From Polyangiaceae bacterium (GTDB lineage Bacteria > Myxococcota_A > Polyangia > Polyangiales > Polyangiaceae), in the NCBI GenBank assembly GCA_020848455.1, contig JADLAB010000322.1, positions 1 to 64,000 on the forward strand: a stretch of 64,000 nt of DNA, given 5' to 3'. The notes below the pieces were generated by a model, which was given only the letters and a program-made list of their open reading frames with translations, was not told the origin of the DNA and searched no databases. Of the stretch, positions 35,520-43,523 are shown piece after piece. The stretch's first letter is position 1. The number at the start of each line of letters is the position of its first letter. Made by a program: the position numbers and the translations under genes.

Positions 35520-35710
35520 GCATGTCAGTTCTCGGGATCAGTCGTCAGTTGTCAGTCGTCAGGCCCCAGAGTTGGAGAGCAGGACCAGAGTTGGAGCTGG
35601 AGCGGGAGGCATCCGCTCGGCCCGCAGGGCCGGCATCCGCTCGGCGCGCAGGGCCGTCCGGGGCTGAGAACTGACAACTGATGACTGACAACTGAGGACT
35701 GACAACTCGC
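35520..35710. repeat. Inverted-repeat cluster (TCAGTTGTCAGT type) with embedded direct repeats
   Basis: The 191 bases between the convergent DUF192 and rhomboid-like genes hold a left arm rich in GTCAGTT and GTCAGTCGTCAG and a right arm GAACTGACAACTGATGACTG, ACAACTGAGGACTGACAAC, which can pair. The middle contains two copies of CCAGAGTTGGAG and two 24-base copies of a GGCATCCGCTCGG...GCAGGGCC unit in tandem. No gene is visible. Confidence 0.85.
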
Positions 35711-36517
35711 TTAGTGCAGGTGCCGCTTGTCCCGGCCCGGCCCGTCGTCGTCGTCGTCCTCCGGCGCGGCGCCGCCGCGGATGACGCGCAGGTGGGGCGC
35801 GGCCTTCGTGCGCGCGGCGCGGGCGCGCGAGAGCGAGGCGACCTCCGACTGGATGCGCCGCAGGCGGAGCTTCAGCCACAGCCGGCGCAGGGCGGAGCGG
35901 TCGCTGAAGAGGTAGCCCGCGAGCATGCCCGCGAAGGGCGCGACGAAACCCTCGGCCATCGCGCGCCGCGCCAGCAGGTTCGCGACCGCCATGACGATGC
36001 CGAAGATGATGAGACCGCGCGCGCTCACCGGCCACACGAAGAAGAGCCGAATCCTCTCGCCCGAGCGCGCGGAGAGCGCCCACGCCACGATGAGGCCCTC
36101 GGCCGCCGCGAGGCTGCCGTACCAGATCGGCTGCGCGAGCGGCGCGATGATCCAGCCCACCAGGAGCTGCACGACGTACGCGAAGACGCCCGAGCCGACG
36201 AGGACGAGGTAGACGCGCCGCGGACCCCAGCGGGTCTCGAGCGGCGTCGCGAAGAAGTAGAGGACCATCAGCACCGACAGGAGGTGCCACGGGCTCGAAG
36301 GCTGGTGGAGCAAGAGCGCCGTGAAGAAGCGCCACACCTGGCCGCTCGCGAGCGCGTCGTCGCTGCCCGCCAGCCACCCGAAGGCCGCGGCGGCGCCCTC
36401 GGCGTTCGCCCAGTTGAGCGCGGCGGCGAAGGCGATCCACAGGCAGGCGAGGCCCACCATGACGCCGATGAGGACCTTGCTAGGTCGCGGGAACCCGGAG
36501 GATGTGGGCGTGGGCAT
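35711..36517 (-). CDS. Rhomboid-like membrane protein lacking the catalytic residues
   Basis: A 268-residue protein with about six hydrophobic segments. The layout matches the rhomboid family: SPWHLLSVLMVLYFFATPLETRWGPRRVYLV corresponds to the H...GP.LE.RWG block. At the serine position the sequence is WYGSLAAAEGL rather than GASG, and at the histidine position VAPFAGMLAGYLFSD has Pro in place of His. It therefore looks like a non-proteolytic rhomboid-fold protein (iRhom/derlin-like in principle). The C-terminus is basic and then acidic (EDDDDDGPGRDKRHLH). The ATG giving MPTPTSSGFPRP is preferred over an upstream frame without homology. A TTACTT box lies about 30 bases upstream. Confidence 0.75.
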   Translation of the reverse strand: MPTPTSSGFPRPSKVLIGVMVGLACLWIAFAAALNWANAEGAAAAFGWLAGSDDALASGQVWRFFTALLLHQPSSPWHLLSVLMVLYFFATPLETRWGPRRVYLVLVGSGVFAYVVQLLVGWIIAPLAQPIWYGSLAAAEGLIVAWALSARSGERIRLFFVWPVSARGLIIFGIVMAVANLLARRAMAEGFVAPFAGMLAGYLFSDRSALRRLWLKLRLRRIQSEVASLSRARAARTKAAPHLRVIRGGAAPEDDDDDGPGRDKRHLH

Positions 36518-36617
36518 GCGGCGCTGCGGGCGTGGCTCTCTGGCAGGAAAGTAACACGCGTCGCGACCCCGCGCCGCTCCCGTCATCCGAGGCGCGGGCG
36601 GACCGTCGGCTCAGAGC

Positions 36618-36750
36618 GGGACGTTCGCCCTTTCGGGCGAAAGTCTCGCGGCTACAGGGATCAGGCTTCGGACTTCAGGCACGAGGCCCGAGGGACCGAA
36701 TCAGTCCCTCGAGCGCCTGAAGCCCGAAACCCGTGGCCCGAAGCCACCGG
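36618..36750. repeat. Dispersed repeat, inverted short copy (module B plus decamer tract)
   Basis: Read on the minus strand this is the decamer tract (36716-36746, reverse complement matching 18900-18931 with about three differences) followed by module B (36618-36685, inverted match to 19045-19121). The central 110-base part of module A is absent. The terminal hairpin TTCGCCC/GGGCGAA is at 36624-36641. Confidence 0.85.
36689..36711. terminator. 8-bp hairpin downstream of the Cys-containing lipoprotein
   Basis: CGAGGGAC (36689-36696) and GTCCCTCG (36704-36711) form a perfect 8-bp stem with a 7-base loop, 61 bases after the stop of the minus-strand lipoprotein gene and inside the repeat copy. 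Confidence 0.5.
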
Positions 36751-36771
36751 CATACTGGAGCCGAGTGTCTT

Positions 36772-37917
36772 CTAGAGCACGACCGGCGCGCAGACGGCGT
36801 CGGTCGTGCGGCCGGGGAGCACCGTGGCCGTGCAGCTCGCCTGCGCCGTGACGACGCCCCCGCCGTCGCGGACCGCGATGTCGAAGGCGTAGTCGCCCGG
36901 GTCGAGCGGCTGCACCACCGCGCTCCCCTCGCAGGGCACCGGCGCCGCCGAGACGGGGGCGCCGCCGAGCGTCACGTCGAAGAGCTGCCCGGGCGGGCAG
37001 AGCGCCGCCCCGCCGAGCTCGAGGTCGTCGAGGGAGATGCGCGCCGCCCCGGTCGTGCCGAGCGGTGCGCAGCTCACCCCTACGCTCTGGCCCGCGAGGG
37101 CGACGGCGAAGCACTCGGTGCCCAGATCCGGGCTCGCGAGGGCGGCGCTGGTCCTGGCAGCAACGTAGAAATAGTACGTGTGGCCGGCGACGACGCCCGT
37201 CTCGTACACGAGGGGCGCCGCGTCGCACGCGACCGCGGTCGCGGCCGGAAGGCCGGGGCTCGTCACGTCGAAGACCTCGGCCACGCCGCACGGGTCCGGG
37301 CCGAGCGCCGCGTCCGGAGCGAGCACGATGGCGGTCGGGCTCGGCTCGGTGTCGACGAGCGGCCCGCAGCTCGGAATGAAGTTCGTGTGGTCGACGCTCG
37401 CGAGCGCGCCGTCGCTCGGGCCCGAGCCGCACGCGCCGGTCCAGCGTGGCGGGACGAGCGCGCCGCTCTCGACGTCGTACATCTGGCGCGAGCCGCTCGA
37501 GGGGGCGCCGAACGCCGTGAGCGAGCTCGCCGGCCGGTCGTAGCCGTCGATCTCCGCCGTGTAGGTGTTGCCCACCACGACGAGGTTTCGGAAGTAGACG
37601 GCGAGCGAGCACGGCGTCGGGAAGGACGAGCCGAGCACGAACGGCGCGCCCTCGGGCGGCCACGACGTGAGGGTCACGACGTACGCCTGCATCGCCCCCG
37701 GGCTCGGCCCGCAGGCGACCTCGCCGAGGAACGACTCGGGCTCGACGACCACGCTCGTCGTGCCCGACGCGCCCGACGACGTCGCGTCGAGACCGAGATC
37801 GGTGCTGCACGCCGCTGCGGCGAGGCACGCGACCAGGGCCGCGGCGAAGCACGCGCCCCGACGCCCGGGCGCGCGCCCGGCGAGATTCGAGCCGACATGG
37901 CGGCGCCGAGTGCCCAT
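36772..37917 (-). CDS. Lipoprotein of unknown function with repeated beta domains
   Basis: A 381-residue protein. The signal (GACFAAALVACLAAAAC) ends in a lipobox with Cys near residue 36. The mature part is beta-rich with recurring blocks of about 90 residues that open with a G-P-C or C-G element and run through Y.Y or FDV strands (AYVVTLTSWPPEG; EVFDVTSPGLPA; QLFDVTLGGAPVSAAPVPCEG), consistent with tandem Ig-like domains. The family is not recognised. The ATG giving MGTRRRHVGSN is preferred. A TATAGG box lies about 12 bases upstream with no Shine-Dalgarno, and the divergent neighbour at 38140 is 222 bases away. Confidence 0.75.
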   Translation of the reverse strand: MGTRRRHVGSNLAGRAPGRRGACFAAALVACLAAAACSTDLGLDATSSGASGTTSVVVEPESFLGEVACGPSPGAMQAYVVTLTSWPPEGAPFVLGSSFPTPCSLAVYFRNLVVVGNTYTAEIDGYDRPASSLTAFGAPSSGSRQMYDVESGALVPPRWTGACGSGPSDGALASVDHTNFIPSCGPLVDTEPSPTAIVLAPDAALGPDPCGVAEVFDVTSPGLPAATAVACDAAPLVYETGVVAGHTYYFYVAARTSAALASPDLGTECFAVALAGQSVGVSCAPLGTTGAARISLDDLELGGAALCPPGQLFDVTLGGAPVSAAPVPCEGSAVVQPLDPGDYAFDIAVRDGGGVVTAQASCTATVLPGRTTDAVCAPVVL

Positions 37918-38139
37918 GGTGCACGCGCCTATACGTTGGCCGTGCGCCGACCACAACGCTCGCGTGCCGGCCGGCTCGAAACCGGGCCCCGCACGGCGTA
38001 CGGTCGGCCTTGACCGACGGGTCCGGGCGTGAGACACCGCGACCGATTCCGATCCCGGCGCGCAGATCGCCCAGGATGCGTCCGGTGGCGCCGCCGCGCT
38101 TGTCGCGCCCGTCGCGGCACCCTACAAGACCGAGCACCC

Positions 38140-40293
38140 ATGTCTACCCAGAAGTCCCGCGCCGCCCGCCGGCGCCTGCCTCGCGTTCTCGGCATCGGTG
38201 TCGCCGGTCTCTGCGCGCTCGCGTACGCGGACGCGTGGGCTCAGCCGGTACCCCCGCCGCCGGTGCCCGCGGAGCCGCCGCCGGGCCAGGGCGGGGCCGG
38301 TGGTGCGGGTCCGACGGGCGCGCCGCAGGGCGGCTCCGAGCCCGGTACCGCAGGGCAGGGTGGGGCGCCCACCGAGCCTCCGCTCATGGGCGAGCCCAAG
38401 CCCACCGGCGCCACCAAGGCCGGCGAGGGCGGCGCCGCGGCGGCCGGCGCCGGCACCCAGGTCGCGACCGACGGCGAGAAGACCGAGGGCGCGCCGGGCG
38501 AAGGCGAGGAGCGCACGCAGAAGGGCGAGGTCGCCGAGCGGCCGAGCGAGGTCTACGCCGAGGACTGGTGGACCAAGGCGACGCCCGTGTTCGACCTCCA
38601 CGGCTACTACCGTGTGCGCGCCGAGCTGTTCCACAACTTCGCCCTCGGCCGCAAGGACGTGAAGGCCATCTGGCCCCAGCCCCCGGACAACGACTTCATC
38701 GACGCGGCCGGCAACCGCCACCAGGTCGCGCTCTGCGGCGACGATCCCCTCGTCCCCGAGGCGTGCGAGTCGAACACGCAGGCAGGCGCGAACATGCGCT
38801 TCCGCTTCGCGCCGGAGCTCCACATCTCCGACAACCTGCGCATCATGACGCAGGTCGATCTGCTCGACAACGTCGTCCTCGGCTCGACGCCGGACGGCTA
38901 CGTCAACGAGCCGAGCAGCCTCGGCGGCTACCACGTCGTCGCGCGCGGCGGCTACTCGCCGACCGGCGCCTTCGTGTCGACGCAGTGGGCGCCCGTCTCG
39001 GGTGTGAACAGCCTGAAGGACTCGATCACCGTCAAGCGCGTGTGGGGCGAGTACGCGACGCCCATCGGGCAGCTGCGCTTCGGGCGCATGCCGAGCCACT
39101 GGGGCATCGGCATGCTCGTCAACGGCGGCGAGGGCTACGACGCCGACTACCAGTCGACCTCCGACCGCCTCATGTTCGTCACCGGCGTCAAGGCGTGGGA
39201 CCTGTACTTCGGGGCCGCCTGGGACTTCGCCAACGAGGGCGCCATCAGCGCGGCCGTGAACGAGCAGCAGGGCCAGCCCTACGACCTCGCCCAGAAGGAC
39301 GACGTCGATCAGTACGTGTTCATCGTGGTGCGCAAGATGAACCCGGAGCTGCAGCGCAAGGCGCTGCGCGAGGGCCAGCCCGTGTTCAACGGCGGCACGT
39401 ACTTCGTCTACCGCCGCCAGGGCCTGGTCAACGAGCTCGCCTGCAACACGGGTGAGGTCTGCAACGACGCCTCGCTCGGCCAGTCGTCGAGCAACGTCTC
39501 GGCGGGCTATCTGCGCCGCGGCGCCGAGGCCTTCATCCCCGACAGCTGGTTCCAGTTCATGTACAAGGGCTTCCGCTTCGACGTCGAGGCGGCGCTCATC
39601 TGGGGCTCGATGGAGAACACCTCGCGCCTGGCGGGCACGGGCACCGACTACCGCAACCCGGACGACACCGAGGACCCGGGCTGGAAGATCCGCCAGTTCG
39701 GCATCGCCGGCGAGGCCGAGTTCCGCGCCATCGAGGACCGGCTGCGCATCGGCTTCGCGAGCGGCTACGCGACGGGCGACGACGACCTCGAGAGCCTGGT
39801 GCCGACGGGCGAGGGCCTGCAGCCGCAGCTGACCGCGAACCGCACCTACTCGGAGTTCCGGTTCCACCCGAACTACCGCGTGGACCTCATCCTGTTCCGC
39901 AACATCCTGCAGCGCGTGCAGGGCGCGTACTACTTCAAGCCTTCGGTCGAGTACGACTTCTTGCGCGACCCGGACGGCCAGCGGGTCGGCGCCGGCGCAG
40001 GTCTCATCTGGAGCCGCGCCAGCGAGTTCATGCAGACCCCGGGGCACGCGCGCGACCTCGGCGTCGAGATCGATCTCAAGGCCTTCTACCAGGCCAAGGA
40101 CGGCGTGATGAACGACGACCCGGACAAGATGGGCGGCTTCTTCACGCAGGTCGACTTCGGCGTGCTCTTCCCGCTCGACGGCCTCGGCTTCCTGCAGGCA
40201 CAGAAGGACGACTACGCGCAGTACGACCCGACGAACCCGCTCGACACCAAGATCGCGCTCATGGCGCGCTGGTTCCTCGGCATCCTGTACTGA
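38140..40293 (+). CDS. TIGR04551-like predicted outer-membrane beta-barrel protein
   Basis: A 717-residue protein. After a signal peptide (RVLGIGVAGLCALAYADAWAQ) comes a 100-residue Pro/Gly/Ala/Glu-rich linker, then a long beta-rich region with many aromatic-terminated strands (VFDLHGYYRVRAELFHNFALG; MRFRFAPELHISDNLRIMTQVDL; IALMARWFLGILY at the extreme C-terminus). The ...FLGILY ending resembles an outer-membrane barrel signal. The family is, to my knowledge, the myxobacterial TIGR04551 group, whose function is unknown. The ATG giving MSTQKSRAARR fits the signal. Confidence 0.72.
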   Translation: MSTQKSRAARRRLPRVLGIGVAGLCALAYADAWAQPVPPPPVPAEPPPGQGGAGGAGPTGAPQGGSEPGTAGQGGAPTEPPLMGEPKPTGATKAGEGGAAAAGAGTQVATDGEKTEGAPGEGEERTQKGEVAERPSEVYAEDWWTKATPVFDLHGYYRVRAELFHNFALGRKDVKAIWPQPPDNDFIDAAGNRHQVALCGDDPLVPEACESNTQAGANMRFRFAPELHISDNLRIMTQVDLLDNVVLGSTPDGYVNEPSSLGGYHVVARGGYSPTGAFVSTQWAPVSGVNSLKDSITVKRVWGEYATPIGQLRFGRMPSHWGIGMLVNGGEGYDADYQSTSDRLMFVTGVKAWDLYFGAAWDFANEGAISAAVNEQQGQPYDLAQKDDVDQYVFIVVRKMNPELQRKALREGQPVFNGGTYFVYRRQGLVNELACNTGEVCNDASLGQSSSNVSAGYLRRGAEAFIPDSWFQFMYKGFRFDVEAALIWGSMENTSRLAGTGTDYRNPDDTEDPGWKIRQFGIAGEAEFRAIEDRLRIGFASGYATGDDDLESLVPTGEGLQPQLTANRTYSEFRFHPNYRVDLILFRNILQRVQGAYYFKPSVEYDFLRDPDGQRVGAGAGLIWSRASEFMQTPGHARDLGVEIDLKAFYQAKDGVMNDDPDKMGGFFTQVDFGVLFPLDGLGFLQAQKDDYAQYDPTNPLDTKIALMARWFLGILY

Positions 40294-40469
40294 GAGGTCG
40301 GGTTCCCGCCGCCCGCCGCGCGCCACGCCGGGCGCGGCTCGTCGCTCGAACGGGCGCGACGCACGGCGGTCCGCCGCTCGTCTGCGGCTCGAGCCCGAAG
40401 GGCCGCGCGGGGTCATGACCGACGGCCGAGAGCCGACGACTTCCCTGATCCCGCGCAAGCGCGGCGGCT

Positions 40470-40499
40470 TCAGGCTGCAGGCTTCGGGCTTCAGGAGGG
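40470..40499. repeat. Decamer tract of the dispersed repeat family
   Basis: The sequence GGCTTCAGGCTGCAGGCTTC continuing CGGGCTTCAGG matches 18902-18931 at all but two positions. It is a stand-alone copy without modules A or B. Confidence 0.8.
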
Positions 40500-40610
40500 A
40501 AGTCCGTCCCGAGCCGACCGCCGGTTGCTCACCCAGCGGGTGTGGGTCCCGTTGGGTGTGGGTCTCTCCGGCCCCGGAGTCTGAAGCCGGGAGCCTGGAG
40601 CCCCAGAGCA

Positions 40611-40627
40611 CGGCAAGAACCTTGCCG
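40611..40627. promoter_or_regulatory. 7-bp hairpin in the alaS leader
   Basis: CGGCAAG (40611-40617), loop AAC, CTTGCCG (40621-40627) forms a perfect short hairpin 63 bases upstream of the alaS ATG. It could be a leader control element or an upstream terminator; no function is assigned. Confidence 0.35.
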
Positions 40628-40690
40628 CCGGATTGGGGGACGTCCGGAGGGCTTTCCGCCCGCGGCGAGCCCTGTTAGCGCACCAGAGCC

Positions 40691-43435
40691 ATGTCCTCTT
40701 CACGCACCACTGCCACCGAGATCCGCAAGACCTTCCTCGACTACTTCCGCGAGCGCGGGCACGAGGTCGTCCCGAGCGCGCCGCTCGTTCCGCAGAACGA
40801 CCCGACGCTCATGTTCGTCAACGCGGGCATGGTCCAGTTCAAGGACGTGTTCACCGGCAAGGACGCGCGCGGCTACAAGCGCGCCTGCTCGAGCCAGAAG
40901 TGCATCCGCATCAGCGGCAAGCACAACGACCTCGAGAACGTGGGCGTCACGGCGCGTCACCACACCTTCTTCGAGATGCTCGGGAACTTCAGCTTCGGCG
41001 ACTACTTCAAGGAAGAGGCGATCGCCTTCGCCTGGGAGCTCTTGACGAAGGTGTACGGCATCCCGAAGGAGCGGCTCGTCGTCACGGTGTTCGCCGGCGA
41101 GAAGGAGTTCGCCGCCGACGACGAGGCGGCGGCGCTGTGGCGCAAGGTCACGGGCTTCGGGGACGACCGCGTGCTGCGCCTCGGCATGGCGGACAACTTC
41201 TGGTCGATGGGCGACACCGGACCCTGCGGCCCCTGCTCGGAGATCCACTACTTCCACGGCGACACGCCCGACCTCGGTCGCTTCGGCGCCGAGCCCGGGC
41301 TCGACGGCGCCGGCTGGACGGAGATCTGGAACCTCGTGTTCATGCAGTACGACCGCGCGACGCCGGGAGCTGCCGTGACCCCGCTGCCTGCGCCCAGCAT
41401 CGACACGGGCGCCGGGCTCGAGCGACTCGCCGGCGTGCTGCAGGGCGTGCGCTCGAACTACGACTGCGACCTGTTGCGCCGGCTGGTCGATTGCGCGGCG
41501 CGGCTCTCGGGCAAGCGCTACGGAGCGAGCGCCGCGCCCGACGACATGTCGATGCGCGTCATCGCGGACCACGCCCGCACGACCGCCTTCCTCATTGCCG
41601 AGGGCGTCATGCCGGACCGCCAGAAGCGCGAGTACGTCCTGCGGCGCGTGATGCGGCGTGCCATCCGGCACGGTCATCGGCTCGGCATCGAGAAGCCCTT
41701 CCTGCACGAGGTGGCCCTCGAGGTCGTCGCGGCGATGAGCGACGAGTACCCCGAGCTCGCGCGGCGCAAGGAGCTCATCCTGCGCGTCACGGAGGGCGAG
41801 GAGGTGCGCTTCCGCGCGACCCTGAAGCGCGGGATGAAGATCCTGGACGAGCGCTTCGACGATCTGCGCCGCGCCGGGCAGAAGCGCCTGCCGGCCGAGG
41901 TGACGGCCGACATGTACACGACCTTCGGCTTCCCGGTCGATCTCACCGAGATCATCGCCGCCGAGCAGGGCTACACCGCCGACGCGGCCGGCGCCGAGGC
42001 GATCATCAAGAAGACGGAGGATGTGGACGGCCCCATCGACCCGACCGCGGCCGTCGACCCCGTGCACCGCGCCTTCGCGGCCACGGCCGGCAAGACGCGC
42101 TTCTCGGGCTACGACCGCGAAGAGGACGCCGGCACGGTGGTGGCGCTCGCCCTGTGCGAGACGGGTGCGAACGGGCGCGAGACACGGCGCCGCGTCGAGT
42201 GCGCCGAGGCGGGGAGCGTCGTGGAGCTCGTCACCGACGTGACCCCGTTCTACGCCGAGAGCGGCGGTCAGGTCGGCGACGTGGGCGTCGTCGCGGCGCT
42301 CGAGGGCGGCGAGCTCGAGGTCGCCGTGCTCGACACGCACCGGCCGTTCGGCGACACCACGGTGCACCGGGCGCGCGTCGTCGCCGGCAAGCTCGCGGTC
42401 GGGCAGAAGGTCGCCCTGCGCGTGTCGCACGAGGCCCGTGCCGCGACGCGCCGCAACCACTCGGCGACCCACCTCTTGCACTGGGCGCTCCGGACGGTGC
42501 TCGGCGAGCACGCCCAGCAGAAGGGCTCGCGCGTCGGCCCCGACGTGCTGCGCTTCGACTTCGCGCACAACCACCCGCTGACGCGCGAGGAGCTGCTGCG
42601 CGTCGAAGATCTCGTCAACGGCAAGATCCTCGACAACGCGCCGGTCGAGACCACCGTTCTGCCCATCGACGAGGCCCGACGGCGTGGCGCCGTCGCGATC
42701 TTCGAGGAGAAGTACGGCGACGTCGTGCGCATGCTCACGATGACCAGTGACTCGATCGAGCTCTGCGGCGGCACCCACTGCCGCGCGCTCGGGGACATCG
42801 GGCTCTTCAAGATCGCGAGCGAGGGCGGCACGGCGGCAGGCGTGCGGCGCATCCTCGCCGTGACGGGCAAGAACGCGCTCGCGCACCTGCGCGCCGTCGA
42901 GGACGACCTCGCTCGGGCGCGCGTCGCGGCCAAGGCGCAGGGTGGCGACCTCACCGACAAGATCCTGAAGATCCTCGCGCGCGAGAAGCAGCTCGAGAGG
43001 CGCATCTCGGAGCTCGAGAAGCAGTTGCTCGCGGGCGCGGGCGGCGCCGCGGGCGCAAGCGACCCCACGGCGCGCGCCGAAGAGGTCGGCGGCGTCCGCC
43101 TGCTCGCGCTTCGTGCGCCCGATGCCACGACGATGGCGAGCCTGCGCGAGCTCTGCGAGCAGCTGCGCGACAAGCTCGCGGCGGGTGCCTCGGGGGGCTC
43201 CGCGGTCCTTGCGGCGAGCGTCACCGACGGCAAGGCGCAGCTCGTGCTCGCGGTGAGCAAGGCCGCGACCGGCAAGCTCAAGGCCGGCGACCTCATCCGG
43301 CCGATCGCGAAGCTCGTGGGCGGCTCGGGGGGCGGCCGCCCGGACATGGCCCAGGCGGGCGGCACGCAGACCGGCGGCATCGACGAAGCCGTGGCGGCCT
43401 TCTACGGCGAGGCGAAGGCGATGCTGGCGCGCTGA
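40691..43435 (+). CDS. alaS: Alanyl-tRNA synthetase
   Basis: A 914-residue class II synthetase. The catalytic domain shows PLVPQNDPTLMFVNAGM, the motif 2 region (RACSSQKCIRISGKHNDL) and HTFFEMLGNFSFGDYFK. The editing domain carries the zinc ligands NHSATHLLH and CGGTHCRALGDIG. A coiled segment and the DHHA1 C-terminal domain (GGSGGGRPDMAQAGG) complete it. Length is slightly above the usual 875-880. It has its own intergenic leader of nearly 400 bases and a strong hairpin just after the stop, so it is probably monocistronic. Confidence 0.97.
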   Translation: MSSSRTTATEIRKTFLDYFRERGHEVVPSAPLVPQNDPTLMFVNAGMVQFKDVFTGKDARGYKRACSSQKCIRISGKHNDLENVGVTARHHTFFEMLGNFSFGDYFKEEAIAFAWELLTKVYGIPKERLVVTVFAGEKEFAADDEAAALWRKVTGFGDDRVLRLGMADNFWSMGDTGPCGPCSEIHYFHGDTPDLGRFGAEPGLDGAGWTEIWNLVFMQYDRATPGAAVTPLPAPSIDTGAGLERLAGVLQGVRSNYDCDLLRRLVDCAARLSGKRYGASAAPDDMSMRVIADHARTTAFLIAEGVMPDRQKREYVLRRVMRRAIRHGHRLGIEKPFLHEVALEVVAAMSDEYPELARRKELILRVTEGEEVRFRATLKRGMKILDERFDDLRRAGQKRLPAEVTADMYTTFGFPVDLTEIIAAEQGYTADAAGAEAIIKKTEDVDGPIDPTAAVDPVHRAFAATAGKTRFSGYDREEDAGTVVALALCETGANGRETRRRVECAEAGSVVELVTDVTPFYAESGGQVGDVGVVAALEGGELEVAVLDTHRPFGDTTVHRARVVAGKLAVGQKVALRVSHEARAATRRNHSATHLLHWALRTVLGEHAQQKGSRVGPDVLRFDFAHNHPLTREELLRVEDLVNGKILDNAPVETTVLPIDEARRRGAVAIFEEKYGDVVRMLTMTSDSIELCGGTHCRALGDIGLFKIASEGGTAAGVRRILAVTGKNALAHLRAVEDDLARARVAAKAQGGDLTDKILKILAREKQLERRISELEKQLLAGAGGAAGASDPTARAEEVGGVRLLALRAPDATTMASLRELCEQLRDKLAAGASGGSAVLAASVTDGKAQLVLAVSKAATGKLKAGDLIRPIAKLVGGSGGGRPDMAQAGGTQTGGIDEAVAAFYGEAKAMLAR

Positions 43436-43441
43436 GCGGTC

Positions 43442-43462
43442 CGCGCCCGAGCCTCGGGCGCG
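43442..43462. terminator. Strong GC hairpin after alaS
   Basis: CGCGCCCGAG (43442-43451), C, CTCGGGCGCG (43453-43462) is a perfect 10-bp inverted repeat beginning seven bases after the alaS stop. The central bases would open to form the loop. It lacks a T-tract. Confidence 0.6.
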
Positions 43463-43523
43463 CGCGCCGGCGTTCTGGTAGAGTCCCCGAAGGTCTTGCT
43501 TGGCACGGGCGAGGAGCACGTCT

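Larger units (their letters stand above)
40294..40690. other. Intergenic region upstream of alaS with repeats and a hairpin
   Basis: A 397-base gap with no credible gene. It holds GC-rich inverted elements (TCGCTCGAACGGGCGCGA near 40342), a decamer tract at 40470-40499, a 16-base-spaced direct repeat GGGTGTGGGTC (40538-40548 and 40554-40564), a hairpin at 40611-40627 and a TTAGCG box about 12 bases before the alaS ATG. Confidence 0.7.
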
